Part shown: positions 9,139 to 17,113 of the stretch, piece by piece
Numbering within the stretch: the stretch's first letter is position 1
Layout of the letters: each line of letters opens with the position of its first letter
Program-made: the position numbers and the translations under genes
Assembly (NCBI GenBank): GCA_902500825.1
Contig: CABVRX010000001.1
Location: 62,001 to 126,000 of the forward strand
Direction: 5' to 3'
Length of the DNA: 64,000 nt
From: an uncultured Nitrospira sp.
Lineage (GTDB): Bacteria > Nitrospirota > Nitrospiria > Nitrospirales > Nitrospiraceae
The notes under the pieces: generated by a model
Told to the model about the DNA's origin: nothing
Seen by the model: only the letters and a program-made list of their open reading frames with translations
The model's database searches: none

Positions 9139-9369
9139 ATGAATAATGAACTATCTTCAGCAACAGCGATTCAGACCGACGAGGCCACCGCACGGGAGGA
9201 GGATATTCTCACCGTGATGGAGGTGGCTCGGTTTCTGCGCGTACCGAAGTCCACCGTCTATAAGCTCGCCCGAGTGGGTGAATTGCCGGCGTCAAAAATT
9301 GGAAAGCACTGGCGCTTCATGCGCCGTGATATCCATGAATGGATGCATGGTCGTTCTCGGCAAGGCTAG
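9139..9369 (+). CDS. Small helix-turn-helix (excisionase-type) DNA-binding protein
   Basis: A 76-residue protein. Residues 20-72 form a MerR/excisionase-type HTH_17 domain: LTVMEVARFLRVPKSTVY, then KIGKHWRFMRRDIHEWM. The domain is usually found in small transcription or recombination factors. No integrase is adjacent, so a transcriptional role is more likely than excision. It precedes the cheY-cheZ-motAB block but is separated from it by about 320 bases. Confidence 0.82.
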   Translation: MNNELSSATAIQTDEATAREEDILTVMEVARFLRVPKSTVYKLARVGELPASKIGKHWRFMRRDIHEWMHGRSRQG

Positions 9370-9690
9370 AGATCTTCGGGTCGCTGTTTGGTTCATCGGT
9401 AGAATGACGCGACTATCCCTCTCTCAGCCGATAAGTCGCTCAGGTCATGAGTGGAGTCATGATTCTACCGGCGACGGGCCTTCCAGGGCCAAGCTTTCTC
9501 CACGCACGTCGATCATTTCTTATCAAACCGGCGAGTTCTGCAACGCATGGATGCTTTCCGGCTCAGGTCGGTCTGCGAATGTGCCGATATCCGAGGAAAC
9601 GCCGAGAGACTGTGAAAAGGTCCGGCCACCCATCACGGGCCAGACCGTCGGTCGTCGTTGCTGTGAAGACAGGAAGACAAAGGAGGCGTT
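9370..9690. other. Non-coding stretch before cheY
   Basis: No gene is supported in these 321 bases. The notable element is a perfect sigma-28 -10 octamer, GCCGATAA, at 9427-9434 on the + strand, but the expected -35 position (9408-9411, CGCG) does not match. AAAGGAGG at 9679-9686 is the ribosome-binding site of the following cheY. Confidence 0.5.
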
Positions 9691-10071
9691 ATGGCGGTAG
9701 ATCCAAACATGAGAATCCTCGTGGTCGATGATATGGTGACGATGAGAAGAATCGTTAAAAATATCCTGAAACAGTTGGGATTCGCCAATACAGACGAAGC
9801 GGAAAACGGACAGGAGGCGCTGCAGAAGTTGCGGGCAGACACGTATGGGTTCGTCGTGTCTGACTGGAATATGCCGGTCATGACGGGGATCGACATGCTC
9901 CGCGCGATTCGAGCGGACGAGAAGCTCAAAGCAACACCGGTCTTGATGGTCACGGCGGAGGCGCAACAGAGCAATTTGATCGAGGCGGTGCAAGCAGGCG
10001 TCAGCAACTATATCGTCAAGCCGTTTACAGCCGAGACCTTACAGGAAAAGATCGCGAAGATTTTTAAGTAA
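9691..10071 (+). CDS. cheY: Chemotaxis response regulator CheY (CheZ-linked)
   Basis: A 126-residue single receiver domain close to proteobacterial CheY. The acidic pair D13-D14, phospho-acceptor D58 in SDWNMPVM, T88 in VTAEA, Y107 and K110 in NYIVKPF are all present. Phosphorylated CheY binds the flagellar switch. It is followed directly by cheZ, whose product would dephosphorylate it, then by motA and motB. A strong ribosome-binding site (AAAGGAGG) supports the start. Confidence 0.95.
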   Translation: MAVDPNMRILVVDDMVTMRRIVKNILKQLGFANTDEAENGQEALQKLRADTYGFVVSDWNMPVMTGIDMLRAIRADEKLKATPVLMVTAEAQQSNLIEAVQAGVSNYIVKPFTAETLQEKIAKIFK

Positions 10072-10116
10072 CCGTGATCAAGCAAATCCGTCTCCACACC
10101 GAAATAGAGAGGGGCT

Positions 10117-10704
10117 GTGCATAAACTAGAGCATAAATTATACGAAGAACTCGGGACCTTGACCCGTTTTGTCGACAGCGCGATGAAAGCCATCTCTGCG
10201 GCCAGCCCGCAGATCATGTCCGGCAGCACTCAGCTTCCTGCCGCTGTCTCCCATTTGAGCGACTTGAGCAAGATGACGGAGGACGGCACGCTTGAAGTCA
10301 TGCGTTTGACGGAGATGATTCAGGACAATCACGGGAGGATCGCCAAGGATCTCTCCGCGATCACGGAGGTACTGCAGACGATGGATTGCCCGACCCTTGC
10401 CGGACGTCTTGGGAACGTGACCTCCGTTCTCGCACAGGACGGAAAATGTTTGACGGAGATCATGACCGCCCTATCCTTTCAAGATCTCGTGGCTCAGCGA
10501 GTGAAGAAACTCGTCTCGATTCTTGACGAAGTGCAAGGAAGGCTGATGGAACTCGTTGTCGTGTTCGGATTACAGGAAAGCTGCGAGGCGGCACGTGATG
10601 CGGGCACAGCCGGGGATTTGCTCAAACAACTTGAGAAATCGAACACGACGGCCATGAAGCAGAAGGTCGCCGACGACATCCTGGCTCAATTCGGGTTCAA
10701 ATGA
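10117..10704 (+). CDS. cheZ: CheY-P phosphatase CheZ
   Basis: A 195-residue helical protein. The active-site motif SFQDLVAQ gives D123 and Q127, matching the catalytic Asp and Gln of E. coli CheZ (D143, Q147; same spacing). The C-terminus, VADDILAQFGFK, resembles the CheY-binding tail helix of CheZ. The start is a GTG at 10117 behind GAGAGGGG. It lies 45 bases after cheY, as expected for a phosphatase-substrate pair. Confidence 0.92.
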   Translation: MHKLEHKLYEELGTLTRFVDSAMKAISAASPQIMSGSTQLPAAVSHLSDLSKMTEDGTLEVMRLTEMIQDNHGRIAKDLSAITEVLQTMDCPTLAGRLGNVTSVLAQDGKCLTEIMTALSFQDLVAQRVKKLVSILDEVQGRLMELVVVFGLQESCEAARDAGTAGDLLKQLEKSNTTAMKQKVADDILAQFGFK

Positions 10705-10716
10705 GGTGTCCGCACA

Positions 10717-11487
10717 ATGGATATTGCAACAATACTCGGGATGGTGATCGCATTGGGTTCCATCCTCGGGGGGCAGGTGCTGGAAGGCGGCCATGTGGGT
10801 TCGATTCTGCAGTTGACCGCCTTTATCATCGTGATCGGCGGAACCGCTGGAGCGGTCTGCATCCAGAATCCGTTGCCGGTCGTCGTCAAGGCGGTCGGCG
10901 CCCTCTCTCTGGCGTTTTCCGGTCCCCAAAGCGACAACAAGGGAACGATTAAACTGATCTTGGATCTCGCAAATCTTTCACGAAAGCAAGGGCTGTTGGC
11001 GCTCGAGGGCAAACTGAAAGACATCAAAGATCCCTTCATGCAGAAAGGGATTCAGTTGATCGTCGATGGTACTGAGCCGAAAGTCGTGCACGAAATTCTC
11101 GAGATTGAAGTGGAACACCATGAAGAGCAAGGGGTGATAGCGGCCAAGGTCTGGGAAGCGGCCGGAGGGTATGCGCCGACCGTCGGCATCCTGGGCGCGG
11201 TACTTGGATTGATTCACGTGATGGAAAATCTCGCCGATCCTTCCAAGCTCGGCAGCGGAATCGCCGTCGCGTTCGTCGCTACGATCTACGGTGTGGGGGC
11301 GGCAAACCTCTTCTTTCTCCCCATTGCGAATAAGATCAAGCTGAAGCTGAAAGAGGAAACGGGGAGCCGCAACCTGATCATCATGGGGCTCGTCGGACTC
11401 GCGCATGGCGAAAATCCTCGATTACTGCAGGAAAAGTTGGAGAGTGTTCTCCCACACAGCGAACGGATCAAAGATGCAAAGAAGTGA
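10717..11487 (+). CDS. motA: Flagellar motor stator protein MotA
   Basis: A 256-residue inner-membrane protein with four membrane segments: about 5-22, 32-50, 150-170 and 185-205. The cytoplasmic loop between segments 2 and 3 is charged, and the third segment carries the family's GGYAPTVGILGAVLG motif. With MotB it forms the ion channel that drives the rotor. It follows cheZ by 12 bases and precedes motB. Confidence 0.95.
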   Translation: MDIATILGMVIALGSILGGQVLEGGHVGSILQLTAFIIVIGGTAGAVCIQNPLPVVVKAVGALSLAFSGPQSDNKGTIKLILDLANLSRKQGLLALEGKLKDIKDPFMQKGIQLIVDGTEPKVVHEILEIEVEHHEEQGVIAAKVWEAAGGYAPTVGILGAVLGLIHVMENLADPSKLGSGIAVAFVATIYGVGAANLFFLPIANKIKLKLKEETGSRNLIIMGLVGLAHGENPRLLQEKLESVLPHSERIKDAKK

Positions 11488-11565
11488 AGCGTGAAATCTG
11501 ACATGTCATGCTGCGAACAAGAGGCCGACTGCCCCGCTGTTCATGTTTAACGGCTTGCGTGCCCT

Positions 11566-12411
11566 ATGGCCAAGCATAAACACGAAGAACACGAAAATCA
11601 CGAGCGATGGCTGGTTTCGTATGCCGATTTCATTACCTTGCTGTTTGCCTTTTTCGTTGTGATGTACTCGATCTCGTCGATCAACATCGGGAAGTATCGA
11701 ACCGTCAGCGACTCGATCAAGGCGGCGTTGAATCCACTCGCCAACCAGTCGGGTGCCAACCAGATGATCAGCGTCGGCGAAGCAAAAATGGCGCTGCAGG
11801 GGAGAAATCCAACCGACGCCAAGGAAATCACAATTCGCCGTATCCGCCAAGTGACCCAAGTCATTAAAGATAAGCAACTGAAAGACATGGTGGCGTTCGT
11901 CACCGTCGTGCAAACGATCAGTGGAGATATCGTCATTACGATCCCCGATCGACTACTGTTTAACAGTGGAGAAGCGACAGTCAGGACGGAAGCGCTTCCT
12001 TTTCTCGAAGGATTAGGCGGAGCTATTCTGGAAATGAACCGGCATGCCCGCGTCGAAGGGCATACGGATAATGTTCCCATCCGGACGGCACAATTTCCTT
12101 CCAATTGGGAGTTGTCGGCGGCTCGATCGGTGATGGTTGTGCGGGTGTTGTCTGAACTCTACGGCGTCCCGGCCGAGCACTTGGCGGCCGTGGGGCATGC
12201 CGATACCAGGCCTGTGACGGCCAATTCGGATGCGGAACAGAGGGCCAAGAATCGTCGAGTCGAAGTCGTCATTCTCGCGCAAACTCCGGCCGCCCCGATT
12301 CTTCAGTCCGGCGATCAATCAGAGCCATCCGCGCAATCGGTGGAAGATATGCCGCAAAATCCATCTCCGAATCCGGAGTTGTCGGGCGAAGGGCGAGTCC
12401 AAACGCCGTAG
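11566..12411 (+). CDS. motB: Flagellar motor stator protein MotB
   Basis: A 281-residue protein with a short basic N-terminus, one membrane segment (WLVSYADFITLLFAFFVV, about 15-35) and a periplasmic OmpA-like peptidoglycan-binding domain at about 125-245 (motifs VEGHTDNVPI and NRRVEV). D21 in SYADF is the conserved proton-carrying Asp. A Pro/Ser/Glu-rich tail of about 35 residues follows. Gene order motA-motB is standard. Confidence 0.95.
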   Translation: MAKHKHEEHENHERWLVSYADFITLLFAFFVVMYSISSINIGKYRTVSDSIKAALNPLANQSGANQMISVGEAKMALQGRNPTDAKEITIRRIRQVTQVIKDKQLKDMVAFVTVVQTISGDIVITIPDRLLFNSGEATVRTEALPFLEGLGGAILEMNRHARVEGHTDNVPIRTAQFPSNWELSAARSVMVVRVLSELYGVPAEHLAAVGHADTRPVTANSDAEQRAKNRRVEVVILAQTPAAPILQSGDQSEPSAQSVEDMPQNPSPNPELSGEGRVQTP

Positions 12412-12437
12412 GCGGGCCACGTGTTATGTGCCGGTCC

Positions 12438-12465
12438 TCAAGTCTCAACCAAAAGCAGCCGACAA
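12438..12465 (+). promoter_or_regulatory. Possible sigma-28 promoter before the STAS gene
   Basis: TCAA at 12438-12441 and GCCGACAA at 12458-12465 resemble the sigma-28 boxes, with a 16-base spacer (15 is usual) and one mismatch in the -10. It lies 38 bases ahead of the STAS start codon and after the motB stop. Confidence 0.4.
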
Positions 12466-12503
12466 TATGATCCAGTGATGTCAGCGAATGAGGCTAACGA
12501 CCG

Positions 12504-12806
12504 ATGGCAGACGGGCAATCGTCGTCTCCGACACCTCGAGTTGAAGGGCAGGACGCAAGGCATTTGGCGCCCACGGGCGAACTCACCATTTTTGAGGCGG
12601 CTGAATTTAGGGAATCATTAGTGAAATTGTTCGCCAACGAAGGGATGGTCTCGCTGGATCTCAGCGGCGTCGCCAGAGCCGACACGGCGGCAATTCAACT
12701 GATGCTGGCCGCGCGCAAGCAAGGGCGCATGTTCGTAACGGGTATCTCCGATGACCTTCAGACGAAATTGAATCAGCTGGGATTTACAGACTCTCTGAGC
12801 GAGTGA
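12504..12806 (+). CDS. STAS domain protein
   Basis: A 100-residue STAS domain (LAPTGELTIFEAAEF near residue 21; LDLSGVARADTAAIQLMLA near residue 51). The residue at the phosphorylation position of anti-anti-sigma factors is Thr in ADTAA, not the usual Ser. Such small STAS proteins are common in chemotaxis clusters of this type (order STAS-CheZ-like-CheY-CheA) and may act as scaffold or phosphorylation switch. Function here is not known. Confidence 0.8.
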   Translation: MADGQSSSPTPRVEGQDARHLAPTGELTIFEAAEFRESLVKLFANEGMVSLDLSGVARADTAAIQLMLAARKQGRMFVTGISDDLQTKLNQLGFTDSLSE

Positions 12807-12893
12807 GAGGCATGCCGGGAGGGTCGTGGCGGCGTTGGACGGCAAGTGTGACGCGCCGCCGAGAGTGGCAAGAGGAGCCGCGTAAGCGGGGCT

Positions 12894-13436
12894 ATGAACT
12901 CATCGGGACACCACAATAGAAGGCCCGATCATTCTCTTGCCGGCGATGAAACGACACTCAGCGCGCTTCTCGATCATCAACGGGCATGGGAGATTTTTGC
13001 GACCGAATCCATGCATATGATCCCGGTATTGAAGGCTCAGATGACCGCTGTGACGCAAGAGACCGAGAGAGCGGCCATGGAGTTAGTGCTTCATCTCCGA
13101 ATGCTGGCATCTCCGGAAAGAGCGGCGTCGTCAAAAGACGACTCGGCCAGCCTGTCCAAGGTCGTGATGGCGATGCAGTTCCAAGACATCACACGTCAAA
13201 AGCTGGAGCATGTCGGTCTGGCGTTGGATCGACTACAGGCGCATCTGCAGGCTCTATTGAAAGGACCAGGTGACGAAGCGGCAAAGAAAGAGATTGCCGA
13301 GTTGGAGCTGGTTGAGCAGCACTATACCATGGAGGAGGAACGTCGCCTGCATGCGGCGGTGTTAGGGCCGGATTACGGAGAACCGGTGCCCATGGACATG
13401 TCGAGCAAAGAGTCTGATTCCGTCACACTCTTTTAG
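12894..13436 (+). CDS. Second CheZ-like chemotaxis phosphatase (putative)
   Basis: A 180-residue helical protein. Residues 94-110 read AMQFQDITRQKLEHVGL, closely matching the CheZ active-site helix: D98 and Q102 sit at the catalytic Asp and Gln positions (Asp-x3-Gln). The true CheZ at 10117-10704 has SFQDLVAQ at the same place. The rest of the protein diverges, and it ends in SDSVTLF, not a CheZ-type tail. It is followed by a second cheY and cheA, so it may dephosphorylate that CheY. Family known; exact activity inferred. Confidence 0.65.
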   Translation: MNSSGHHNRRPDHSLAGDETTLSALLDHQRAWEIFATESMHMIPVLKAQMTAVTQETERAAMELVLHLRMLASPERAASSKDDSASLSKVVMAMQFQDITRQKLEHVGLALDRLQAHLQALLKGPGDEAAKKEIAELELVEQHYTMEEERRLHAAVLGPDYGEPVPMDMSSKESDSVTLF

Positions 13437-13492
13437 AGAGAAAGTTCGATGCCATCTCAATCCGACTCTGTCACCGATGCCGGAGGGGCGCT

Positions 13493-13864
13493 ATGGGCAA
13501 GACCGCACTGATCGTCGATGATTCACCCACCATGCGGCAGATGGTGGCTTTTACGCTGACAAATGCCGGTTTTACCGTGGTCGAAGCGCAAGACGGAAAG
13601 GATGCGGTCAACAAGGTCTCCGGCGGCGCGAAAATGGATATCGTCGTCACTGACCTCAATATGCCGGAGATGGATGGGATCGCTCTCATCAAAGAATTGC
13701 GACGATTGAGCGCCTTCAAATTCACTCCTATTCTCATGCTTACGACCGAATCGGCTGCGGAAAAGAAGCAGGCCGGTAAAGAGGCTGGAGCGACCGGATG
13801 GATCGTGAAGCCTTTCAATCCTGAAGTTCTTTTAAAGACGATCGCCAAAGTATTGCCGGCATGA
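13493..13864 (+). CDS. Second CheY response regulator
   Basis: A 123-residue single receiver domain with intact chemistry: an acidic pair at 9-10, phospho-acceptor Asp in VVTDLNMPEMDG, Thr in LTTES and Lys in WIVKPF. A Trp replaces the switch Tyr before VKPF. It is more like the CheY paralogues that sit beside cheA than the cheZ-linked CheY at 9691. CGGAGGGG precedes the ATG. A phosphate sink or a second output is possible. Confidence 0.92.
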   Translation: MGKTALIVDDSPTMRQMVAFTLTNAGFTVVEAQDGKDAVNKVSGGAKMDIVVTDLNMPEMDGIALIKELRRLSAFKFTPILMLTTESAAEKKQAGKEAGATGWIVKPFNPEVLLKTIAKVLPA

Positions 13865-14003
13865 CGCGTTGCACGTATCTCGTGAAGCCTGAATCGTCCG
13901 AAGCGGATCAAGCACGCGCTTCACGGTCGACGCTCACTCAACTTGCGGCGAAGTCGAAGTCCGCGCTGAGTCGAAACGGGCTTCACGCACGACAGGGTTC
14001 ACG

Positions 14004-16172
14004 ATGAGCAACGATTTTGCACAGTTTCAAGACGCCTTTTTCGATGAAGCGGCTGAACATCTTGCGGTCGTCGAGGAAGGGCTTCTGGAACTGGAACAAC
14101 ATCCTGAGGATCTGGACCTCCTCAACAAGATTTTCCGCTCCGCTCACTCGATCAAGGGTACGGCCGGCATGTTCGGTTTCAATGCCGTCGCGCAATTTAC
14201 TCATAAGATGGAGACGCTGCTCGATCTGCTGCGGAACGGGCAGAAGGCCGTGTCCCCATCGATTGCCGACCTCCTCCTGAAATCGACGGATTGTTTGAAG
14301 ACGTTGATCGAGTCGGTCAAGACGGGTGCAGCCGTCGACGAAGAAACGGCGAGACGACTCACGACAGAGCTTGCGGCGGCGAGCGCATCGGATTCGCAGC
14401 CAGCGGTGGCAGGGTCGACTAACAAAGTAGCGCCCGCTGGTTCAGCCGCGAACTGCAGCGGAGATCGGACGTATGTGATCGCGTGGACGCCGCCCGAATG
14501 GCTGTTTCAACGAGGCCTCGATCCGCTGCAGACGTTTAAGGAATTAAAAAACCTCGGCAGCCTGACCGAAGTGACGCTCGATATGTCTCGGTTGCCGGAG
14601 CTTGCCGACATCGATTCGGAGAAATGTTATCTGTCCTGGGGAATGCAGCTGACCACCGATAAAGATCAGACGGTAATCGAGTCCGCCTTTGAGTTTGTCA
14701 GAGAAGACAGCGCGTTATCGATCCAGTTGGTTGAGAACAAGGGCGCGCAAGCGCAGAGCCTTATAACAGAGACGAGCGCCTCTGCCGAAACGGAGAGTCC
14801 TAAACCGCTTGGAGAAATTTTGGTGGAGAGTGGCGTCGTTTCACGTGAGACGCTGGATCAGGCACTGGCCCAGCAAAAGCGCGTCGGCCAGATTCTTGTA
14901 GAGCAGAAAGCCGCCACGCCGCAGCAGGTTGAACAGGCGCTGCAGAAACAGCGGCAGCAGGAATCCGCTGCGCAGGCAAAAAAAACAGACACCACCTCCA
15001 TCCGAGTCGATACGGCCAAGATCGACAAGCTCATCAATTTGGTCGGTGAGCTGGTGATCACCCAGTCGATGTTGAGCGATTTAGGGTCTCGATTCGAGAT
15101 GCGGCAACTGCCGGTATTGCTGGAGCGCATGGTGGAGTTGGAACGAAACACACGAGAGATTCAAGAACGTGTCATGAGTATTCGCATGTTGCCCATCGGC
15201 ACCGCATTTGCCAGATTTCCTCGGCTCGTACGCGATCTCTCGGCCAAAGCCGGGAAAAAAATCCAACTTGTTCTGTCCGGAGAAGAAACAGAGTTGGATA
15301 AGACGGTCATTGAGTCGATCGGCGACCCGCTTACGCATCTGGTTCGGAATTCCGCGGACCATGGATTGGAGCCGCCGGAAGAGCGCCTTGACAACAATAA
15401 ACCGGAGGTCGGGACCATCCGGCTTAACGCGTTCCATGAAGGCGGCACTATCTGCATTACCGTGGAGGATGATGGACGTGGATTGAATCGCGATAAGATA
15501 TTGGCGAAGGCGATCAAGCAAGGCTTGATCAGTGAGAGCGAGAAACTGACCGATGATCAAATTTGGCCGTTGGTCTTCAAGCCGGGATTTTCAACGGCCG
15601 AGAAAATCACGGACATATCGGGCCGGGGCGTGGGCATGGATGTCGTGAAGCGGAACATTGAAAATTTGGGAGGGACGGTTAGTATCAAGACAAGGAAAGG
15701 ATATGGGACCACCTTTACGCTCAAGCTTCCGCTAACGCTGGCGATCATTGACGGCATGACGGTGCGGGTCGGCAAGGAAACCTACATCATACCGCTGCTG
15801 TCTATTTTGGAGTCGATTCAGCCCAAAGCCGAATTGATCAAAACCGTGGTCGGCAAGGGCGAACTCATCAATGTCCGGGGCACGTACATTCCAATGGTGC
15901 GGTTGTATGAGGTCTTTGCAAGCGAGCCGGAATATACGGATCCCAAGGAGGCCATTCTTCTCATCTTGGAGACGGAAGGGGAGCGAGTGGCAGTCATGGT
16001 GGACGAAATCCTCGGACAACAGCAAGTTGTCATCAAGAGTATGGAGCAGAATTTTCGCAAGGTCGAAGGCGTCGCTGGGGCCACGATCCTTGGCGACGGC
16101 AGGGTAGGGTTCATCGTCGACGTACGTGGCGTGCTTGAAATCGCGCGCCACGGTCATCCGGTTGCAGCTTGA
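14004..16172 (+). CDS. cheA: Chemotaxis histidine kinase CheA
   Basis: A 722-residue kinase. Domains in order: HPt (P1) with phosphorylatable H48 in RSAHSIKGTAG; a variable region; a segment at about 268-318 with two repeats of LGxILVExxxxxxExxxxAL resembling the GspE/MshE N-terminal domain; P3 dimerisation helices (IDKLINLVGELVITQSM) from about 335; P4 ATPase with LVRNSADHGLE, EDDGRGL and GRGVGMDVVK; and a CheW-like P5 at about 590-715. It phosphorylates CheY and CheB. It is followed by cheW. No clear P2 domain is visible; the GspE-like segment takes its place. Confidence 0.97.
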   Translation: MSNDFAQFQDAFFDEAAEHLAVVEEGLLELEQHPEDLDLLNKIFRSAHSIKGTAGMFGFNAVAQFTHKMETLLDLLRNGQKAVSPSIADLLLKSTDCLKTLIESVKTGAAVDEETARRLTTELAAASASDSQPAVAGSTNKVAPAGSAANCSGDRTYVIAWTPPEWLFQRGLDPLQTFKELKNLGSLTEVTLDMSRLPELADIDSEKCYLSWGMQLTTDKDQTVIESAFEFVREDSALSIQLVENKGAQAQSLITETSASAETESPKPLGEILVESGVVSRETLDQALAQQKRVGQILVEQKAATPQQVEQALQKQRQQESAAQAKKTDTTSIRVDTAKIDKLINLVGELVITQSMLSDLGSRFEMRQLPVLLERMVELERNTREIQERVMSIRMLPIGTAFARFPRLVRDLSAKAGKKIQLVLSGEETELDKTVIESIGDPLTHLVRNSADHGLEPPEERLDNNKPEVGTIRLNAFHEGGTICITVEDDGRGLNRDKILAKAIKQGLISESEKLTDDQIWPLVFKPGFSTAEKITDISGRGVGMDVVKRNIENLGGTVSIKTRKGYGTTFTLKLPLTLAIIDGMTVRVGKETYIIPLLSILESIQPKAELIKTVVGKGELINVRGTYIPMVRLYEVFASEPEYTDPKEAILLILETEGERVAVMVDEILGQQQVVIKSMEQNFRKVEGVAGATILGDGRVGFIVDVRGVLEIARHGHPVAA

Positions 16173-16232
16173 GCAGCCATCACGCTGAAACGGCGAAGCG
16201 GCGAGAAGGGAGCCTTCTACGGAGGAGCAGGT

Positions 16233-16748
16233 ATGGACAAGGAAACCAAAGACCTCAATCAGCAAGCGGGGTTGAGCACGGACGGGAGTCAGTTTTTGAC
16301 CTTCAGTCTTGGAGACGAGTTGTACGGGGTCGATATTCTCCGTGTGCAGGAGATCAAGGGGTATACCGCCGTGACCAAGATCCCCAATACACCATCTCAC
16401 ATTAAGGGGGTTCTGAATCTGCGGGGAACCATTGTGCCCATCGTCGAGCTGCGGACCAAGTTCGGTATGCCGACCATCGACTACACGACGTTCACCGTCA
16501 TTATTGTCGTGGTAGTGCAGGACAAAGTGATGGGGTTGGTGGTCGATGCCGTATCAGATGTGCTCGACATCGAAAAAAAGGATATTCAGTCGGCGCCGGA
16601 TTTTGGAAATCAGGTGGATGTGACCTTCTTAAATGGGGTCGGAAAGTCCGGCGACAAATTGATATCGCTCTTGGACATCGACAGGTTGCTCCTGGATTCA
16701 GCCGGGAAAGATTTATCAAAAGATGTACCGGTTGCGGCTGCAGCGTAA
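16233..16748 (+). CDS. cheW: Chemotaxis coupling protein CheW
   Basis: A 171-residue CheW that couples receptors to CheA. Typical motifs are FSLGDELYGVDILRVQEI, then TPSHIKGVLNLRGTIVPIVELR, and VVDAVSDVLDI. The N-terminal 20 residues are variable. It lies 60 bases after cheA, with GGAGGAG ahead of the ATG. Confidence 0.97.
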   Translation: MDKETKDLNQQAGLSTDGSQFLTFSLGDELYGVDILRVQEIKGYTAVTKIPNTPSHIKGVLNLRGTIVPIVELRTKFGMPTIDYTTFTVIIVVVVQDKVMGLVVDAVSDVLDIEKKDIQSAPDFGNQVDVTFLNGVGKSGDKLISLLDIDRLLLDSAGKDLSKDVPVAAAA

Positions 16749-16816
16749 GGAGTCTGACCGAGCGACACGGCCGATCACGAAGCCGTCGGCCAGGTCATAG
16801 CGGAAAGGGATCATCT

Positions 16817-16999
16817 ATGGCGAAACATGAACGAAGATCCGGCCAGTCGTCGATCTCCAAACAAGTTCATTCATTGTCGGAACGTCGTCAACAGATCGCG
16901 AAGCGAGCGTACGAGTTGTATGCGGCCCGTGGTTATCGACCAGGCTATGATCTCGACGACTGGCTTGAGGCCGAGCGAGAAATCGACCGCGCGGCATAG
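16817..16999 (+). CDS. DUF2934 family small protein
   Basis: A 60-residue protein matching DUF2934: IAKRAYELYAARGYRPG, then DLDDWLEAEREI at residues 45-56. The family is common in soil and nitrifying bacteria and has no known function. It follows cheW; whether this reflects co-function or chance is open. The ATG lies after GGAAAGGGA. Confidence 0.8.
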   Translation: MAKHERRSGQSSISKQVHSLSERRQQIAKRAYELYAARGYRPGYDLDDWLEAEREIDRAA

Positions 17000-17113
17000 T
17001 CTATTCTTGCCTTCTTTTGTATGCCGGGTTATCCATTACTTGATTGAAATAGGGGCTAGAGTAGAGCCATATGGATTTGACGGATACTGTGTCGCGCTTT
17101 ATCCTGTCGCTCC

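Noticed and set aside
16769-16791. GGCCGA/TCGGCC hairpin after cheW
   Set aside because: Stem of six pairs with an 11-base loop and no U-tract; too weak to call a terminator, and its GCCGAT has no -35 at the right distance.
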